Positions 1-12,271 of a stretch of 64,000 nt of DNA are shown here, in pieces. The translations under genes were made by a program, and so were the position numbers. The notes below the pieces were generated by a model. It did no database searches. It had not been told where the DNA came from and saw nothing but the letters and a program-made list of their open reading frames with translations. The stretch covers positions 50,675,079 to 50,739,078 of the forward strand of contig NC_063045.1 of assembly GCF_018812025.1 (NCBI RefSeq), given 5' to 3'. Source of the stretch: Megalobrama amblycephala (lineage: Eukaryota; Chordata; Actinopteri; Cypriniformes; Xenocyprididae). Every line of letters starts with the position of its first letter. The first letter of the stretch is position 1.

Positions 1-8
1 TTTTTTTT

Positions 9-1656
9 CCGTCTTCCGGGGCTTTTTGGGGGCCTTAACATGCTCAAAAACTCTTGAAAATTGGCACACACATTGGAATCCGCGGCCATTAGGACGCCGG
101 AGAGGCTGGTACCCGGGCGTGGCAGGGGGGCTCGACAGCGCCCCCTTGAAAAAAGTCTGAAAATTTGGTCCATATATTAAACACGCTTGCACGTATTAGT
201 ATGAAACTCAGTACACATATAGACCTCATCGGGCCGAACAACTTTCGTGCTCTAAGTTAAACACCACGCCAACAGGAAGTCAGCTATTAAGGGTTGTTTG
301 AAAAACGCATGCTCTGGAATTTGATATACTCCTCCTAGACGATTAATCCGATCGCCACCAAACTCGGTCAGCATGAAGTCAAGACACTGATGATTAAAAA
401 TTGCCAGGGGATTTTTGATATCTCGAACGGTTTGGCCGTGGCGAGGCAACGAATTTATGGCGAGAAAAAGGAAACAGGAAATGTGTTATAACGTCTGCAT
501 ACATATATTGATCTTTATGAAACTTCACGAGTGTGTTCGTTATAGGAGTCTGATCACATGGATGTGACTATTGTGAGTCAAAGTTATAGCGCCACCAACT
601 GGCAGCAGGAAGTGTATCACTTTTTGAAATGTTTTGAGATCACCCTCTTATTTTTACCTGATTTGCTTCAAACTTCATCAGTGTAATGTCAATACACAGC
701 AGATGTAGACCTATGACAGGATTTTTGATATTTGAAATATTGTTGCCATGGCAACAGGTCAAACTGTAATAATATTCTTGAGTGTTTTTGAGGCTCTTAA
801 CATGCTTCAAATTGCATGAAACTCGACACACACATCAATATTGTCAACCAGTAGACATGGACAAAGCCATAGAAATGGGCGTGGTGGAGGGGCTCAGTAG
901 CGCCACCTTTTGACAAAAGTGGGGGGGTTAGTTTTTCCTACAATCACCAAACTCGGTACACATATTGTTCTCATCAAGCCGGACAATTTTCTAATTTACA
1001 TTCATTAGCTCCGACCAACAGGAAGTCAGCTATTTTGGTTTGAATGTTAATTTTTTGAAAAAACAGGCTATGAATTTTATACTACTGCTCCTACAGGGTT
1101 TATCCAATTTACACCAAACTTTTTTTAACTTGTTGCTAACACATTGAAGTTGTTTAATTGCAAACGGATTTTGGATATCTCAAACGGTTTGGCCGTGGCG
1201 AGGCAACGAATTTATGGCAAGAAAAGGGAAACAAAGTGTTATAACTTCTGCATACATTAATTGATTTTGATGAAACTTCGGCTTAGTCTTCGTTGTACAA
1301 GGCTGATCACATGGATGTGACTATTGTGATTCAAAGTAATAGCGCCACCAACTGGAAGCAGAAAATGTGTCACTTTCAGCATACATTGAGATCACCCTCT
1401 TATTTTTACCTGATTTGCTTCAAAATTCATCAGAATAATGTTAAAACTTGGCACATGTAATCCTTTGAAAATGGGCAGGGAGGAGGGGCTCTATAGTGGC
1501 ACCTTGTAGTGCAGTAAATGTGGAGTGAATTTGACATAGTCCTTTGATGTTTAACCGTTTTAAGTGCCTATTGCCCGCTGTGCACAGTTGCCCTGAAGCC
1601 ACCGGGGTGGCGGTGCCACCGGGCTTGGGCCCGCCATCGCTGCTCGCAGCTATATT
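9..1656 (+). repeat. Cyprinid tandem repeat unit A1 (non-coding)
   Basis: First of three copies of a 1648-bp unit. It follows a T-run, begins with CCGTCTTCCGGGGC and ends in a GC-rich tail with the short palindrome GCTGCTCGCAGC and then TATATTT. Inside it, similar blocks recur: a GGGCGTGG box, an AGCGCCACC box and an ACAGGAAGT box, near 130, 590, 900 and 1340. Its open frames are short (60-65 codons) and have no family features, so I read it as non-coding. As far as I can compare by eye it is identical to 3168-4815. I recall similar sequence as a very common fish repeat but cannot give its formal class. Confidence 0.9.
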
Positions 1657-3003
1657 TATTTCTTCTTATTATTCTCCAAAGTAAATTCGCATTTTAGAGG
1701 GCCTAAACGTGCTCGAAAACTCATGAAACTTTGCACACGCGTCAGAAGTGGTGAAAATTTACGTCTGTTATGGGTTTCGGAATTGGGCGTGGCAAAATGG
1801 CTCGATAGCGCCATCTAACGTACAGCCCCGCTCGCTACATAACACATTAGGGGTTTGAAATTCGGTACACACATTTATCAGCCCAGTACCTACAAAAAAT
1901 TCTCTTGGAGCGAAATCCGAAACCAAACAGGAAGTCAGATATTTTGAAGTTAATTCACCGTTTTTTGCATTTTCCAGACGTTGTACTTTAACGAACTCCT
2001 CCTAGAGATTTAATCAGATCAATGTCATTATTTGGTCAGTCTAATCTAAAGGCCTTTGTGACGTTAAATTGCGAAGATCTAGAGTTTTCACCTGAAGGGC
2101 GTGTCCGTGGCGGCCTGACAAAGTTTGATGTTTTCGCCTATGAAACAGGAAGTTGTTGTAACTCAGACAATACAATGTCGGATCTGCCCCAAACTTGCAC
2201 ATGCTTTATTAGAGTCCTGACCTGAAGACATCTTCATAACAATATTCAGTTACAGTCATAGCGCCACCTGCAGGCAACAGGAAATGACATGTTTTACACT
2301 GTGATTAACTCCTCATGGAGATTTAACCAGATCAACATCATATGTTGTCAGTCTAATCTTAAGACCTTAGCGATGATAAATATCAAAGATCTTGAGTTTT
2401 CGGTGAAGGGCGTGTCCGTGGCGGCCTGACAAAGTCTGATGTTTCGCCATAAAAGAGGAAACTGTTGTAACTCAGGCATACTATGTCCGATCTGCTCCAA
2501 ACTTCACATGTGTGATAAGAGTCCTAGCCTAAAGACGTCTATATGATAATATTCAGTTAGTCATAGCGCCACCTGCTGGCAACAGGAAGTGGCATGCTTT
2601 ATACTGTAATTCACTACCAGATTCACATTTCATCATGCCACGAAGTACCAGACATGCTAGAAACACGTTAAATCATGCAACACTTGGCTGAGTGCTAATG
2701 TATGCGATTAACGCCACGAAAGAAACAGGAAGTTGTTGTAACTCAGGCATACAATGTCCGATCTGCTTCAAACTTCACATGTTCGATAAAAGTCCTGGCC
2801 TGAAGACATCAACATGGCAAAATTCAGTTACGGTAAAAGCGCCACCTGTTGGCCGCAGGAAGTGTGGCGTTTCGAAATGACTTTGGCATAATTCTCCTGT
2901 ATTCACTCACTTAAATGCATGACGCCCACTGTTCACTGTTTTCCTGAGGCCAACGGGTGGCGGTGAGCCCGGGTGCGAGGGCCCTCTCAACGCTGCTTGC
3001 AGC
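1657..3003 (+). repeat. Diverged unit B of the same repeat family
   Basis: Starts in a T-rich stretch and runs through boxes parallel to unit A: GGGCGTGGC, then ATAGCGCCA near 1800, then AGCGCCACC near 2257, 2563 and 2838, each with ACAGGAAGT-like sequence nearby. It ends with a GC-rich tail and GCTGCTTGCAGC, the counterpart of the end of unit A. B therefore looks like an older, diverged member lying head-to-tail between A1 and A2. A fragment of B in inverted orientation lies at about 22005-22545. No coding signal. Confidence 0.8.
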
Positions 3004-3133
3004 TTTAATTAGGGCCCAAGCGAAAATTCGCGCAGGGCCCTCTTGTTTTTCTAAGGATTATTATTATTATTTTTTTATTAGGGCCCAAGCGAAAATTCGC
3101 GCAGGGCCCTCTTGTTCTTCTAAGGATTATTAT

Positions 3134-3167
<34 letters not shown>
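3004..3167 (+). repeat. Two tandem hairpin heads plus poly-T
   Basis: A 69-bp segment occurs twice, starting near 3010 and 3079. Each copy begins AGGGCCCAAGCGAAAATTCG and can fold on itself: outer arms AGGGCCC and GGGCCCT enclose inner arms GCGAA and TTCGC. Each is followed by TTCTAAGGATTATTATT-type sequence, and the second runs into a T-run of about 30 bases. The position, straight after the end of unit B and before unit A2, suggests that this is the 5' head of a repeat unit that has itself been duplicated. Confidence 0.75.
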
Positions 3168-4815
3168 CCGTCTTCCGGGGCTTTTTGGGGGCCTTAACAT
3201 GCTCAAAAACTCTTGAAAATTGGCACACACATTGGAATCCGCGGCCATTAGGACGCCGGAGAGGCTGGTACCCGGGCGTGGCAGGGGGGCTCGACAGCGC
3301 CCCCTTGAAAAAAGTCTGAAAATTTGGTCCATATATTAAACACGCTTGCACGTATTAGTATGAAACTCAGTACACATATAGACCTCATCGGGCCGAACAA
3401 CTTTCGTGCTCTAAGTTAAACACCACGCCAACAGGAAGTCAGCTATTAAGGGTTGTTTGAAAAACGCATGCTCTGGAATTTGATATACTCCTCCTAGACG
3501 ATTAATCCGATCGCCACCAAACTCGGTCAGCATGAAGTCAAGACACTGATGATTAAAAATTGCCAGGGGATTTTTGATATCTCGAACGGTTTGGCCGTGG
3601 CGAGGCAACGAATTTATGGCGAGAAAAAGGAAACAGGAAATGTGTTATAACGTCTGCATACATATATTGATCTTTATGAAACTTCACGAGTGTGTTCGTT
3701 ATAGGAGTCTGATCACATGGATGTGACTATTGTGAGTCAAAGTTATAGCGCCACCAACTGGCAGCAGGAAGTGTATCACTTTTTGAAATGTTTTGAGATC
3801 ACCCTCTTATTTTTACCTGATTTGCTTCAAACTTCATCAGTGTAATGTCAATACACAGCAGATGTAGACCTATGACAGGATTTTTGATATTTGAAATATT
3901 GTTGCCATGGCAACAGGTCAAACTGTAATAATATTCTTGAGTGTTTTTGAGGCTCTTAACATGCTTCAAATTGCATGAAACTCGACACACACATCAATAT
4001 TGTCAACCAGTAGACATGGACAAAGCCATAGAAATGGGCGTGGTGGAGGGGCTCAGTAGCGCCACCTTTTGACAAAAGTGGGGGGGTTAGTTTTTCCTAC
4101 AATCACCAAACTCGGTACACATATTGTTCTCATCAAGCCGGACAATTTTCTAATTTACATTCATTAGCTCCGACCAACAGGAAGTCAGCTATTTTGGTTT
4201 GAATGTTAATTTTTTGAAAAAACAGGCTATGAATTTTATACTACTGCTCCTACAGGGTTTATCCAATTTACACCAAACTTTTTTTAACTTGTTGCTAACA
4301 CATTGAAGTTGTTTAATTGCAAACGGATTTTGGATATCTCAAACGGTTTGGCCGTGGCGAGGCAACGAATTTATGGCAAGAAAAGGGAAACAAAGTGTTA
4401 TAACTTCTGCATACATTAATTGATTTTGATGAAACTTCGGCTTAGTCTTCGTTGTACAAGGCTGATCACATGGATGTGACTATTGTGATTCAAAGTAATA
4501 GCGCCACCAACTGGAAGCAGAAAATGTGTCACTTTCAGCATACATTGAGATCACCCTCTTATTTTTACCTGATTTGCTTCAAAATTCATCAGAATAATGT
4601 TAAAACTTGGCACATGTAATCCTTTGAAAATGGGCAGGGAGGAGGGGCTCTATAGTGGCACCTTGTAGTGCAGTAAATGTGGAGTGAATTTGACATAGTC
4701 CTTTGATGTTTAACCGTTTTAAGTGCCTATTGCCCGCTGTGCACAGTTGCCCTGAAGCCACCGGGGTGGCGGTGCCACCGGGCTTGGGCCCGCCATCGCT
4801 GCTCGCAGCTATATT
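3168..4815 (+). repeat. Tandem repeat unit A2
   Basis: Second 1648-bp copy, offset by exactly 3159 bp from A1. I see no difference from A1 over its whole length, including its chance reading frames. It is followed by a 33-bp T-rich spacer and then unit A3. The identity points to a very recent duplication of the A-plus-B block, or to an assembly duplication. Confidence 0.9.
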
Positions 4816-4848
4816 TTTATTTTTTTTTTTATTTTTTTTATTTTTTTT

Positions 4849-6496
4849 CCGTCTTCCGGGGCTTTTTGGGGGCCTTAACATGCTCAAAAACTCTTGAAAA
4901 TTGGCACACACATTGGAATCCGCGGCCAACAGGGCCGGGCAGAAGCTGGTACCCGGGCGTGGCAGGGGGGCTCAACAGCGCCCCCTTGAAAAAGGTCTGA
5001 AAATTTGGTCCATATATTAAACACGCTTGCACGTATTAGTCTGAAACTCGGTACACATATAGACCTCATCGGGCCGAACAACTTTCGTGCTCTAAGTTAA
5101 ACGTCACGCCAACAGGAAGTCAGCTATTAAGGGTTGTTTGAAAAACGCATGCTCTGGAATTTGATATACTCCTCCTAGACGATTAATCCGATCGCCACCA
5201 AACTCGGTCAGCATGAAGTCAAGACACTGATGATTAAAAATTGCCAGGGGATTTTTGATATCTCGAACGGTTTGTCCTTGGCGAGGCAACGAATTTATGG
5301 CGAGAAAAAGGAAACAGGAAATGTGTTATAACGTCTGCATACATATATTGATCTTTATGAAACTTCACAAGTGTGTTCGTTATAGGAGTCTGATCACATG
5401 TATGTGACTATTGTGAGTCAAAGTTATAGCGCCACCAACTGGCAGCAGGAAGTGTATCACTTTTTGAAATGTTTTGAGATCACCCTCTTATTTTTACCTG
5501 ATTTGCTTCAAACTTCATCAGTGTAATGTCAATACACAGCAGATGTAGACCTATGACAGGATTTTTGATATTTGAAATATTGTTGCCATGGCAACAGGTC
5601 AAACTGTAATAATATTCTTGAGTGTTTTTGAGGCTCTTAACATGCTTCAAATTGCATGAAACTCGACACACACATCAATATTGTCAACCAGTAGACATGG
5701 ACAAAGCCATAGAAATGGGCGTGGTGGAGGGGCTCAGTAGCGCCACCTTTTGACAAAAGTGGGGGGGTTTGTTTTTCCTACAGTCACCAAACTCGGTACA
5801 CATATTGTTCTCATCAAGCCGGACAATTTTCTAATTTACATTCATTAGCTCCGACCAACAGGAAGTCAGCTATTTTGGTTTGAATGTTAATTTTTTGAAA
5901 AAACAGGCTATGAATTTTATACTACTACTCCTACAGGGTTTATCCAATTTACACCAAGCTTTTTTTAACTTGTTGCTAACACATTGAAGTTGTTTAATTG
6001 CAAACGGATTTTGGATATCTCAAACGGTTTGGCCGTGGCGAGGCAACGAATTTATGGCAAGAAAAGGGAAACAAAGTGTTATAACTTCTGCATACATTAA
6101 TTGATTTTGATGAAACTTCGGCTTAGTCTTCGTTGTACAAGGCTGATCACATGGATGTGACTATTGTGATTCAAAGTCATAGCGCCACCAACTGGAAGCA
6201 GAAAATGTGTCACTTTCAGCATACATTGAGATCACCCTCTTATTTTTACCTGATTTGCTTCAAAATTCATCAGAATAATGTTAAAACTTGGCACATGTAA
6301 TCCTTTGAAAATGGGCAGGGAGGAGGGGCTCTATAGTGGCACCTTGTAGTGCAGTAAATGTGGAGTGAATTTGACATAGTCCTTTGATGTTTAACCGTTT
6401 TAAGTGCCTATTGCCCGCTGTGCACAGTTGCCCTGAAGCCACCGGGGTGGCGGTGCCACCGGGCTTGGGCCCGCCATCGCTGCTCGCAGCTATATT
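4849..6496 (+). repeat. Tandem repeat unit A3
   Basis: Third copy, offset by 1681 bp from A2. It differs from A1 and A2 at scattered positions, for example the block near 4927-4945, a G-to-T change near 5275 that alters the chance frame, and changes near 5400, 5770 and 5932. It therefore separated from the A1/A2 pair earlier. It ends at GCTCGCAGCTATATTT and passes directly into unrelated sequence. Confidence 0.9.
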
Positions 6497-6497
6497 T

Positions 6498-8692
6498 GTG
6501 ATTATTATTCTGAGCTCAACAGGATACCAATTTGTTGCTGAAAACTTTGCTCTGACTTCATTGTCAGCTCAATGTTTTACTTTTTCATAATTAGAATAGC
6601 TTAATGCTTTGTTTTTCAGAATGCAGAAATAATTATAAACCCTCTCGGCAGCCTTGATTGTTTCCTGTCACCCCTGGCTCGTCATGCTAATTTTACGACC
6701 TCGATGATCTCCCAGTATTCACAAAGGGCAAGAGCCCCCACTTATCGTGCATTTCCGAACCATCAGGAGTTCAGTTGTATGTATAATGGATGTCCTCTTT
6801 CCTGCTGAGTTCAGGTTGGCATCGGCAACAGTGATTTTACCCTAAGAACTCCACTCGTTGCTACGAGTGTCTCATTTCCTGACCTATTACAAGATGTTCT
6901 GGGGAGTAAAGTGCATCATGCCGTGTGTAGCAGTCAGAGGTTTTCTAAATAGTCTTCATTTGGCTGATGTGTTGGATGTCACATGGTATCACTTATTTTA
7001 AAGTTTGCTTTTTGGTCCTGGTGAGTGAACTTTATTTTATTTATTTATTTTTCCCCCACAAGCACTATCCACTGTGCCATATGCCATGTGTACTATTCAA
7101 GACCAAAACCAAAGAAAAACAGAAACCTCTTACGAGAGTGAAATAAAATAAACGGTCTGTTTAATATAGTCAAATGATCAAGGTGTTTGTTTTTTGCTCA
7201 GATTCTTGAGAAAATATGGCCTCATTATCAAACTCTCGACTAGGAGAGTAAAAGACCTTCACTGAAAGATCTATCATCATATTTGAACAATGGGCTATTG
7301 AAAGCTGTTTCAGATTTCTAAAGTAAGTGAACTGTCGAGGTGACGTGCATTTTACATTGGATGTCAAAAATGTGGGTTAGCTACTGTGGTAATTGAACAT
7401 CACATATGTAGATGAAACTGGTCATTCATTTCTTCTTTATATTAAATGGCCTTATATAAGATTGACTTCAAATGGCCTTTTGCACTGTTTATGGAACTAT
7501 TTTACATATAAAAGAACTGAGCTGTTCACTTGGCAAATGTTAGATATTTTATCTGAGATTTAACTACACTCAAAGACTTGTGGATGATTCTTCATCATTC
7601 CTTTTTTTCCTATGAGAATGTGTGGCCGTTTGTTCCTGTATTCTACAGCAGTGCTTCAGCACAAGGACAACAGCTGTTTTAATGACCTAAAGTTTAAAGA
7701 CATTGGAGATCAGCACACAAGCATGCGGCCCATTTTAAAAATTGTTCTGGCCTATTTTAGATAAAGCATACTAGAAATTCTTAATCATTTAATGAAATGT
7801 TGGTTTTGATTAAAATAAAACCTCAAACCACAGGAATGAATTAAATTTTAAAATATCTTTAAATATATGTATTTTTTTTTTTAAATTGTAACAATATTTG
7901 ACAATATTATTATTTTTTTACTGTATTTTTGATACAGTAAGTGTAGGGAAATCAAAAACATTAAAAAAATCTTACTGACCCCAAACTTTCAAACAATAGT
8001 GTATATACTGTATCATCTTCTCTAGCGTGATTCCTAACCTAGTTGTCAAATAAACTTTGCAACGTATATTATATATATTATTGGCTTTCTGACGACTTGC
8101 TTGTAAGTCGTTTTGAATAAATGTAAGGTTGTGTCTCCATCAAAGTGTTTTTAGCATATTTTTCCAATTGTTTTCAATAAAACGGCTGGAGCGTTACGAG
8201 CCGCTAAACATCTATTTCCTGCTGAAGGCGTATTTTACTGGTCGCCTGTAATGTAAATGCTCAACTTTGGGCAAAACACAGTGCTCATCACTGTTACTTT
8301 TTTACCCAGCCGTCCAATCACAGTGTAGGAGGGGCGGGACAAATACAACACCGACCAACCGCTGCATTCTGCTTGTACAACGTCAACAGATGACATCAAC
8401 AAGCATAATAATGGAACAAAATAATTTAAAACAAGAGCCAGAGCAAATACATTATATTGACGTTTTTATATAGAAACAGTACAGAAACAAACTATCTGTG
8501 AAATGAGATGCTAATAACAATTCCGCAGATATTTCGTATCATAGCAAACAAAGCGTCTCAACTGAAAAAAAAATGAAAAAAAGTTAGGCTTTTTCAGCAG
8601 GCTAAAAATGCTTTGGTGGACATGCAGCCTAAATATAAATATTGTAAGACTTTATGAACTCAAAAATCATATAAATTATTAATTTTTAATAT
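6498..8692. other. AT-rich non-coding stretch
   Basis: No gene is recognisable. 6640-6950 is less AT-rich than its surroundings and holds a clean hairpin at 6852-6869 (7-bp arms CACTCGT and ACGAGTG, 4-base loop). 7860-8010 is AT-rich and ends with the right terminus of a common MITE (see separate entry). 8170-8360 is richer in CpG and contains a GGAGGGGCGGGAC box, as seen in several fish DNA transposons, but I could not find both ends of an element. The small open frames show no protein character. Confidence 0.6.
7860..8005 (-). mobile_element. MITE fragment, TACACTACC-type terminus
   Basis: The segment ending ACCCCAAACTTTCAAACAAT followed by AGTGTA is the reverse complement of the terminus TACACTACCNTTCAAAAGTT seen in complete form at 31367. 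Only one end is recognisable, so this is a truncated copy. It is non-coding. Confidence 0.6.
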
Positions 8693-9016
8693 TGGGAATG
8701 CACAATATTTTTGGCTGATACGAAAAGCTGAGTATCACTGAAATTAAGATATATGTTATTTATCTAAATTAAGAAATAAAACACTTAAAACAATTGTTTA
8801 AATGTCGCAAGTAATATTAGGCATCACAACACTAAAATGTACAGCATGAAAAATGAATATTGAGATTATTTGTGATTTTAAAGATTATTTTAAGTGATGG
8901 TAATCTATGTAACAATACTAGAAATGTGCATTACAATTAAATATGCATTATCAACTAATTTAGATAAATTAAAAAAATCACTGACCGACATGGTCCGGAT
9001 ATATTGTGCATCCCCA
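8693..9016. mobile_element. Short inverted-repeat MITE (TGGGRATGCACAATAT ends)
   Basis: Left end TGGGAATGCACAATATTTTT; the right end, read on the other strand, is TGGGGATGCACAATATATCC. The terminal inverted repeats are about 16 bp with few mismatches and enclose 324 bp of AT-rich non-coding sequence. The element ends directly against the TTAA of the next element at 9017. I could not define a target-site duplication. Confidence 0.65.
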
Positions 9017-9020
9017 TTAA

Positions 9021-9980
9021 AGGTGCCCTAGAACTTTTAAAAAAAAAGATGTAATATAAGTCTAAGGTGTCTCCTGAATGTGTCTGTGAAGTTTCAGCTC
9101 AAAATACCCCATAGATTTTTTTTAATTCATTTTTTTAACTGCCTATTTTGGGGCATCATTATAAATGAGCCGATTCAGGGCTACTGGCCCTTTAATTCTC
9201 CTGCTCGACGCCCACGGAGATCGCGCTTGCCTTGAACAGTGCATAAACAAAGTTTACACAGCTAATATAACCCTCAAATGGATCTTTACAAAGTGTTCGT
9301 CATGCATGCGTCGGATTATGTGAGTATTGTATACTGTTGTATTGTTTACATTGATTCTGCGTGAGTTTGAGGCTATTCTCCGTGGCTAACGACTAATGCT
9401 ACACTGTTGGAGAGATTTATAAAGAATGAAGTTGTGTTTTTGAATTATACAGACTGCAAGTGTTTAATAATGAAAATAGCGACGGCTCTTGTCTCTGTGA
9501 ATACAGTAATAACCGATGGTAACTTTAACCACATTTAACAGTACATTAGCAACATGCTAACGAAACATTTAGAAAGACAGTTTACAAATATCACTAAAAA
9601 TATCATGTTATCATGGATCATGTCAGTTATTATTGCTCCATCTGCCATTTTTTGCTATTGTTCTTGCTTGCTTACCTAGTCTGTTGATTCACCTGTGCAG
9701 ATCCAGATGTTAACTGGCTGCCATTGTCTAATGCCTTTTATAATGTTGGGAACATGGGCTGGCATTATGCAAATATTGGGGGCGTTCACCCCGACTGTTA
9801 CGTAACAGTCAGTGTTATGTTGAGATTCGCCTGTTCTTCTGAGGTCTTTTAAACAAATGAGATTTATATAAGAAGGAGGAAACAATGGAGTTTGAGACTC
9901 AATGTATGTCATTTCCATGTACTGAACTCTTGTTATTTAACTATGCCAAGGTAAATTCAATTTTTCATTCGAGGGCACCT
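9021..9980 (+). mobile_element. TTAA-flanked non-autonomous element, copy 1
   Basis: Flanked by TTAA at 9017-9020 and 9981-9984. The termini are inverted repeats (AGGTGCCCTAGAA on the left; AGGTGCCCTCGAA when the right end is read in reverse). The TTAA duplication is the signature of the piggyBac and Kolobok superfamilies; I cannot choose between them. There is no transposase frame, so it is non-autonomous. An 18-bp palindrome, GACTGTTACGTAACAGTC, lies at 9793-9810. Three further copies are at 13935, 17188 and 61084. Confidence 0.85.
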
Positions 9981-9984
9981 TTAA

Positions 9985-11158
9985 TTAATTTAAGTGGAAT
10001 GTGAAAATTTGTCCAGTGCTTTGTGAACTGAAAAATTCTCGGGCCCTGAGCCTGAGCATTAAATGTGTGCTCTCTTTCACTCTCTCTTTTAATTTATAAA
10101 ATAAAATGAACAGAATATCAGTCCAGCCCCTGCGGTTTGACCCTGCTATGCCTTTTCCCAGTTACCTTGCACTCTCTCTCCTCTAATCTGCAGTTGTATT
10201 ATGTCTCCGTCCAGGATTGCTCTGTTTTTAGGGAGCTCTACTGAAGAAGGGCTAATTTTCTCACTCAGATGGCTCTCATCTTCAGCACAGTGAAAGGTGC
10301 TGCTCTTTAAAGCACACAGCCTCCATGATAGGTGCAGGCCTGCCTCCTCCAAGAGCCTGTTATTAATGTAAAGGTCAGTGCAGGAAAGGGGACGGGCGGC
10401 ATAGAGGACAAACCTTGCGCTCGCTATACTTCACATTACAGCAAGATAAAGTCGGAGATGAAAGTCTGGCTTTCTCCCTTAATCCTCAGATCGCTCAACC
10501 TGATCTCACTTTATTGAATGATTTTTCCAAGACATCTTAGAAATAGCTTGTTGGGCATTGCGGATACCAGCCACGTTCTTATAACGTCCTCTTTGTCTGT
10601 TCGGAGATGCTGCAACAGACCCTGTTTGTACCTAAACCGGCATTATCTGGAAACCCCTAATTTGCATAATTCCTTCTGAACTTCTGATATGTGAGAGGCC
10701 TTTTTTGTCTGTTTTTGTCAAATGTTTTCTTTTCTTTTTTCTTTTTTAAATCTGATCTCAATAGTCAGCACCCATGTCTTCAATTATTCACAGGATCAGA
10801 GTATATGGAAACCCCCCCCAGAGGCTCTGATGATAATGAATGAATAGCTGGATTATGGGTCTGTTTTATTTGTCTTGGAAAGGAAACGCCTAACGTGTCA
10901 ACTAATATCTGCAGCAGAATGTTTTTCAGTTGGACACATCACATCAAACCGTTCTGTGCATTTTGACCTCACTTTAATTTACTGCAAATCAATTTTTCAA
11001 TCTGAAACTTCTTGACTTACCAGTGTGATTTGATTAAGGTTATGTAAAATGCTTTCACTAGTTATGTTCCAATCCACCTATTTTATGTGCATTTTGGAAT
11101 ATCGCTTAAAAAAACATGTCATGCCAAGATGTGCATTAATTCTAAAAAATATATGTCC
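9985..11158. other. Non-coding stretch
   Basis: No gene seen. It contains a CT-rich run near 10070-10095 and, at 10140-10500, a less AT-rich segment with short open frames on both strands that look like chance. I find no splice-bounded reading frame that I would defend. Confidence 0.5.
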
Positions 11159-11162
11159 TTAA

Positions 11163-12267
11163 AGGGTTAGTTCACCCAAAAATGAAAATTCTGTCATTAA
11201 TTACTCACCCTCATGTCGTTCCAAACCTGAAAGACCTTCGTCCATCTTTGGAACACAAAGTTATTTTTGTTGAAATCTGAGAGGTATCTGACTCATCCAT
11301 AGACAGCAATTTAACCACCACTTTTAAGGTCCAGAAAGGTACTAAAGACATCGTTAAAATATTCCACGTGACAGCAGTGGTTCAACCTTAATGTTATGCA
11401 GCGACGAGAATACTTTTTGTGTGCAAAAACAAAACAAAAATAATGATTTTATTCAAAAATGAGTCGCGTTCTGACGTAGAACCTGTAAGCGCTGAATGTA
11501 AAGAGAATGACACAAAAGAGAAGATATTGTTGAATAAAGTCGGAACACAAAAGATGCAATTTTAATCAGTAAAAATACAATAAATAGGTAAAAAAAAAGA
11601 CAAAGCACTATAAAAGCAATGTTGTTACTGTAAAATACAAATATTAAAACTGTTTTCGGTTAATTGAAATAAAGTTATGAAATAAAATATACATATTAGA
11701 TGAGAAAGTTCACTAAAAGTTTTTACTAAAATGACTAAAACTCAAACTGAAATAAAAAATGAAAGCTATATAGAAGTATTTATAAAAATAGAATATAAAA
11801 GTAAGAACATAAAAAGACAAAAGTACATAAAAAAATGAATAAAAATTAGAGTAAAATATTAATAAATTCCATAATGGTGTATAAATACTAAAATAACACT
11901 GCATAAAAGTGGTCCATATGACTCTGAATTCATATGATTGCCTTTTGAGAGAAACATACCAACATTTAAGTTGTTATTCTGTATATGAAATGAAATATGC
12001 CCTTGCCTATGAGAGTTAGAAAAGTAACAGTGAATAGTTTGATACTGACAGGTTTTGATCAAATGATTAATTGAAAAGACGAGATTCAAACAAATGATTT
12101 ATTCATGAATATAGTCATATGAACTACTTTTATGGTACCTTTAATGGTGCTTATACATTCTTTAGAATTTCTCCTTTTATGTTTCACAGAAGAAAGAAAA
12201 TTAGGTTTGGAACAACATTATAGGATGAGTTAATGATAGTTCTACTTTTTTTGGATGAACTGTTCCT
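11163..12267. mobile_element. Composite foldback (Angel-like) MITE at TTAA
   Basis: Left end AGGGTTAGTTCACCCAAAAA preceded by TTAA (11159-11162). The right end GGATGAACTGTTCCT is followed by TTAA (12268-12271). The left 390 bp closely matches the left arm of the element at 63139. The right part (from about 11880) resembles the arm of a different member, so two related elements, or one with a replaced centre, are combined. The middle 11560-11880 is very AT-rich. I recall this end type from the Angel elements of zebrafish; that assignment is from memory. Confidence 0.7.
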
Positions 12268-12271
12268 TTAA

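Noticed and set aside
252..831. Minus-strand frames of 63-65 codons conserved in three copies (also at 3411-3990 and 5104-5671)
   Set aside because: The conservation is explained by near-identity of the recently duplicated DNA. There is no domain, and the first frame begins at a non-ATG codon.
1640..1656. Helitron-like 3' end (GC-rich hairpin GCTGCTCGCAGC near the unit terminus)
   Set aside because: The sequence after the hairpin is TATATTT, not CTRR, and no TC start or A/T insertion site could be shown.
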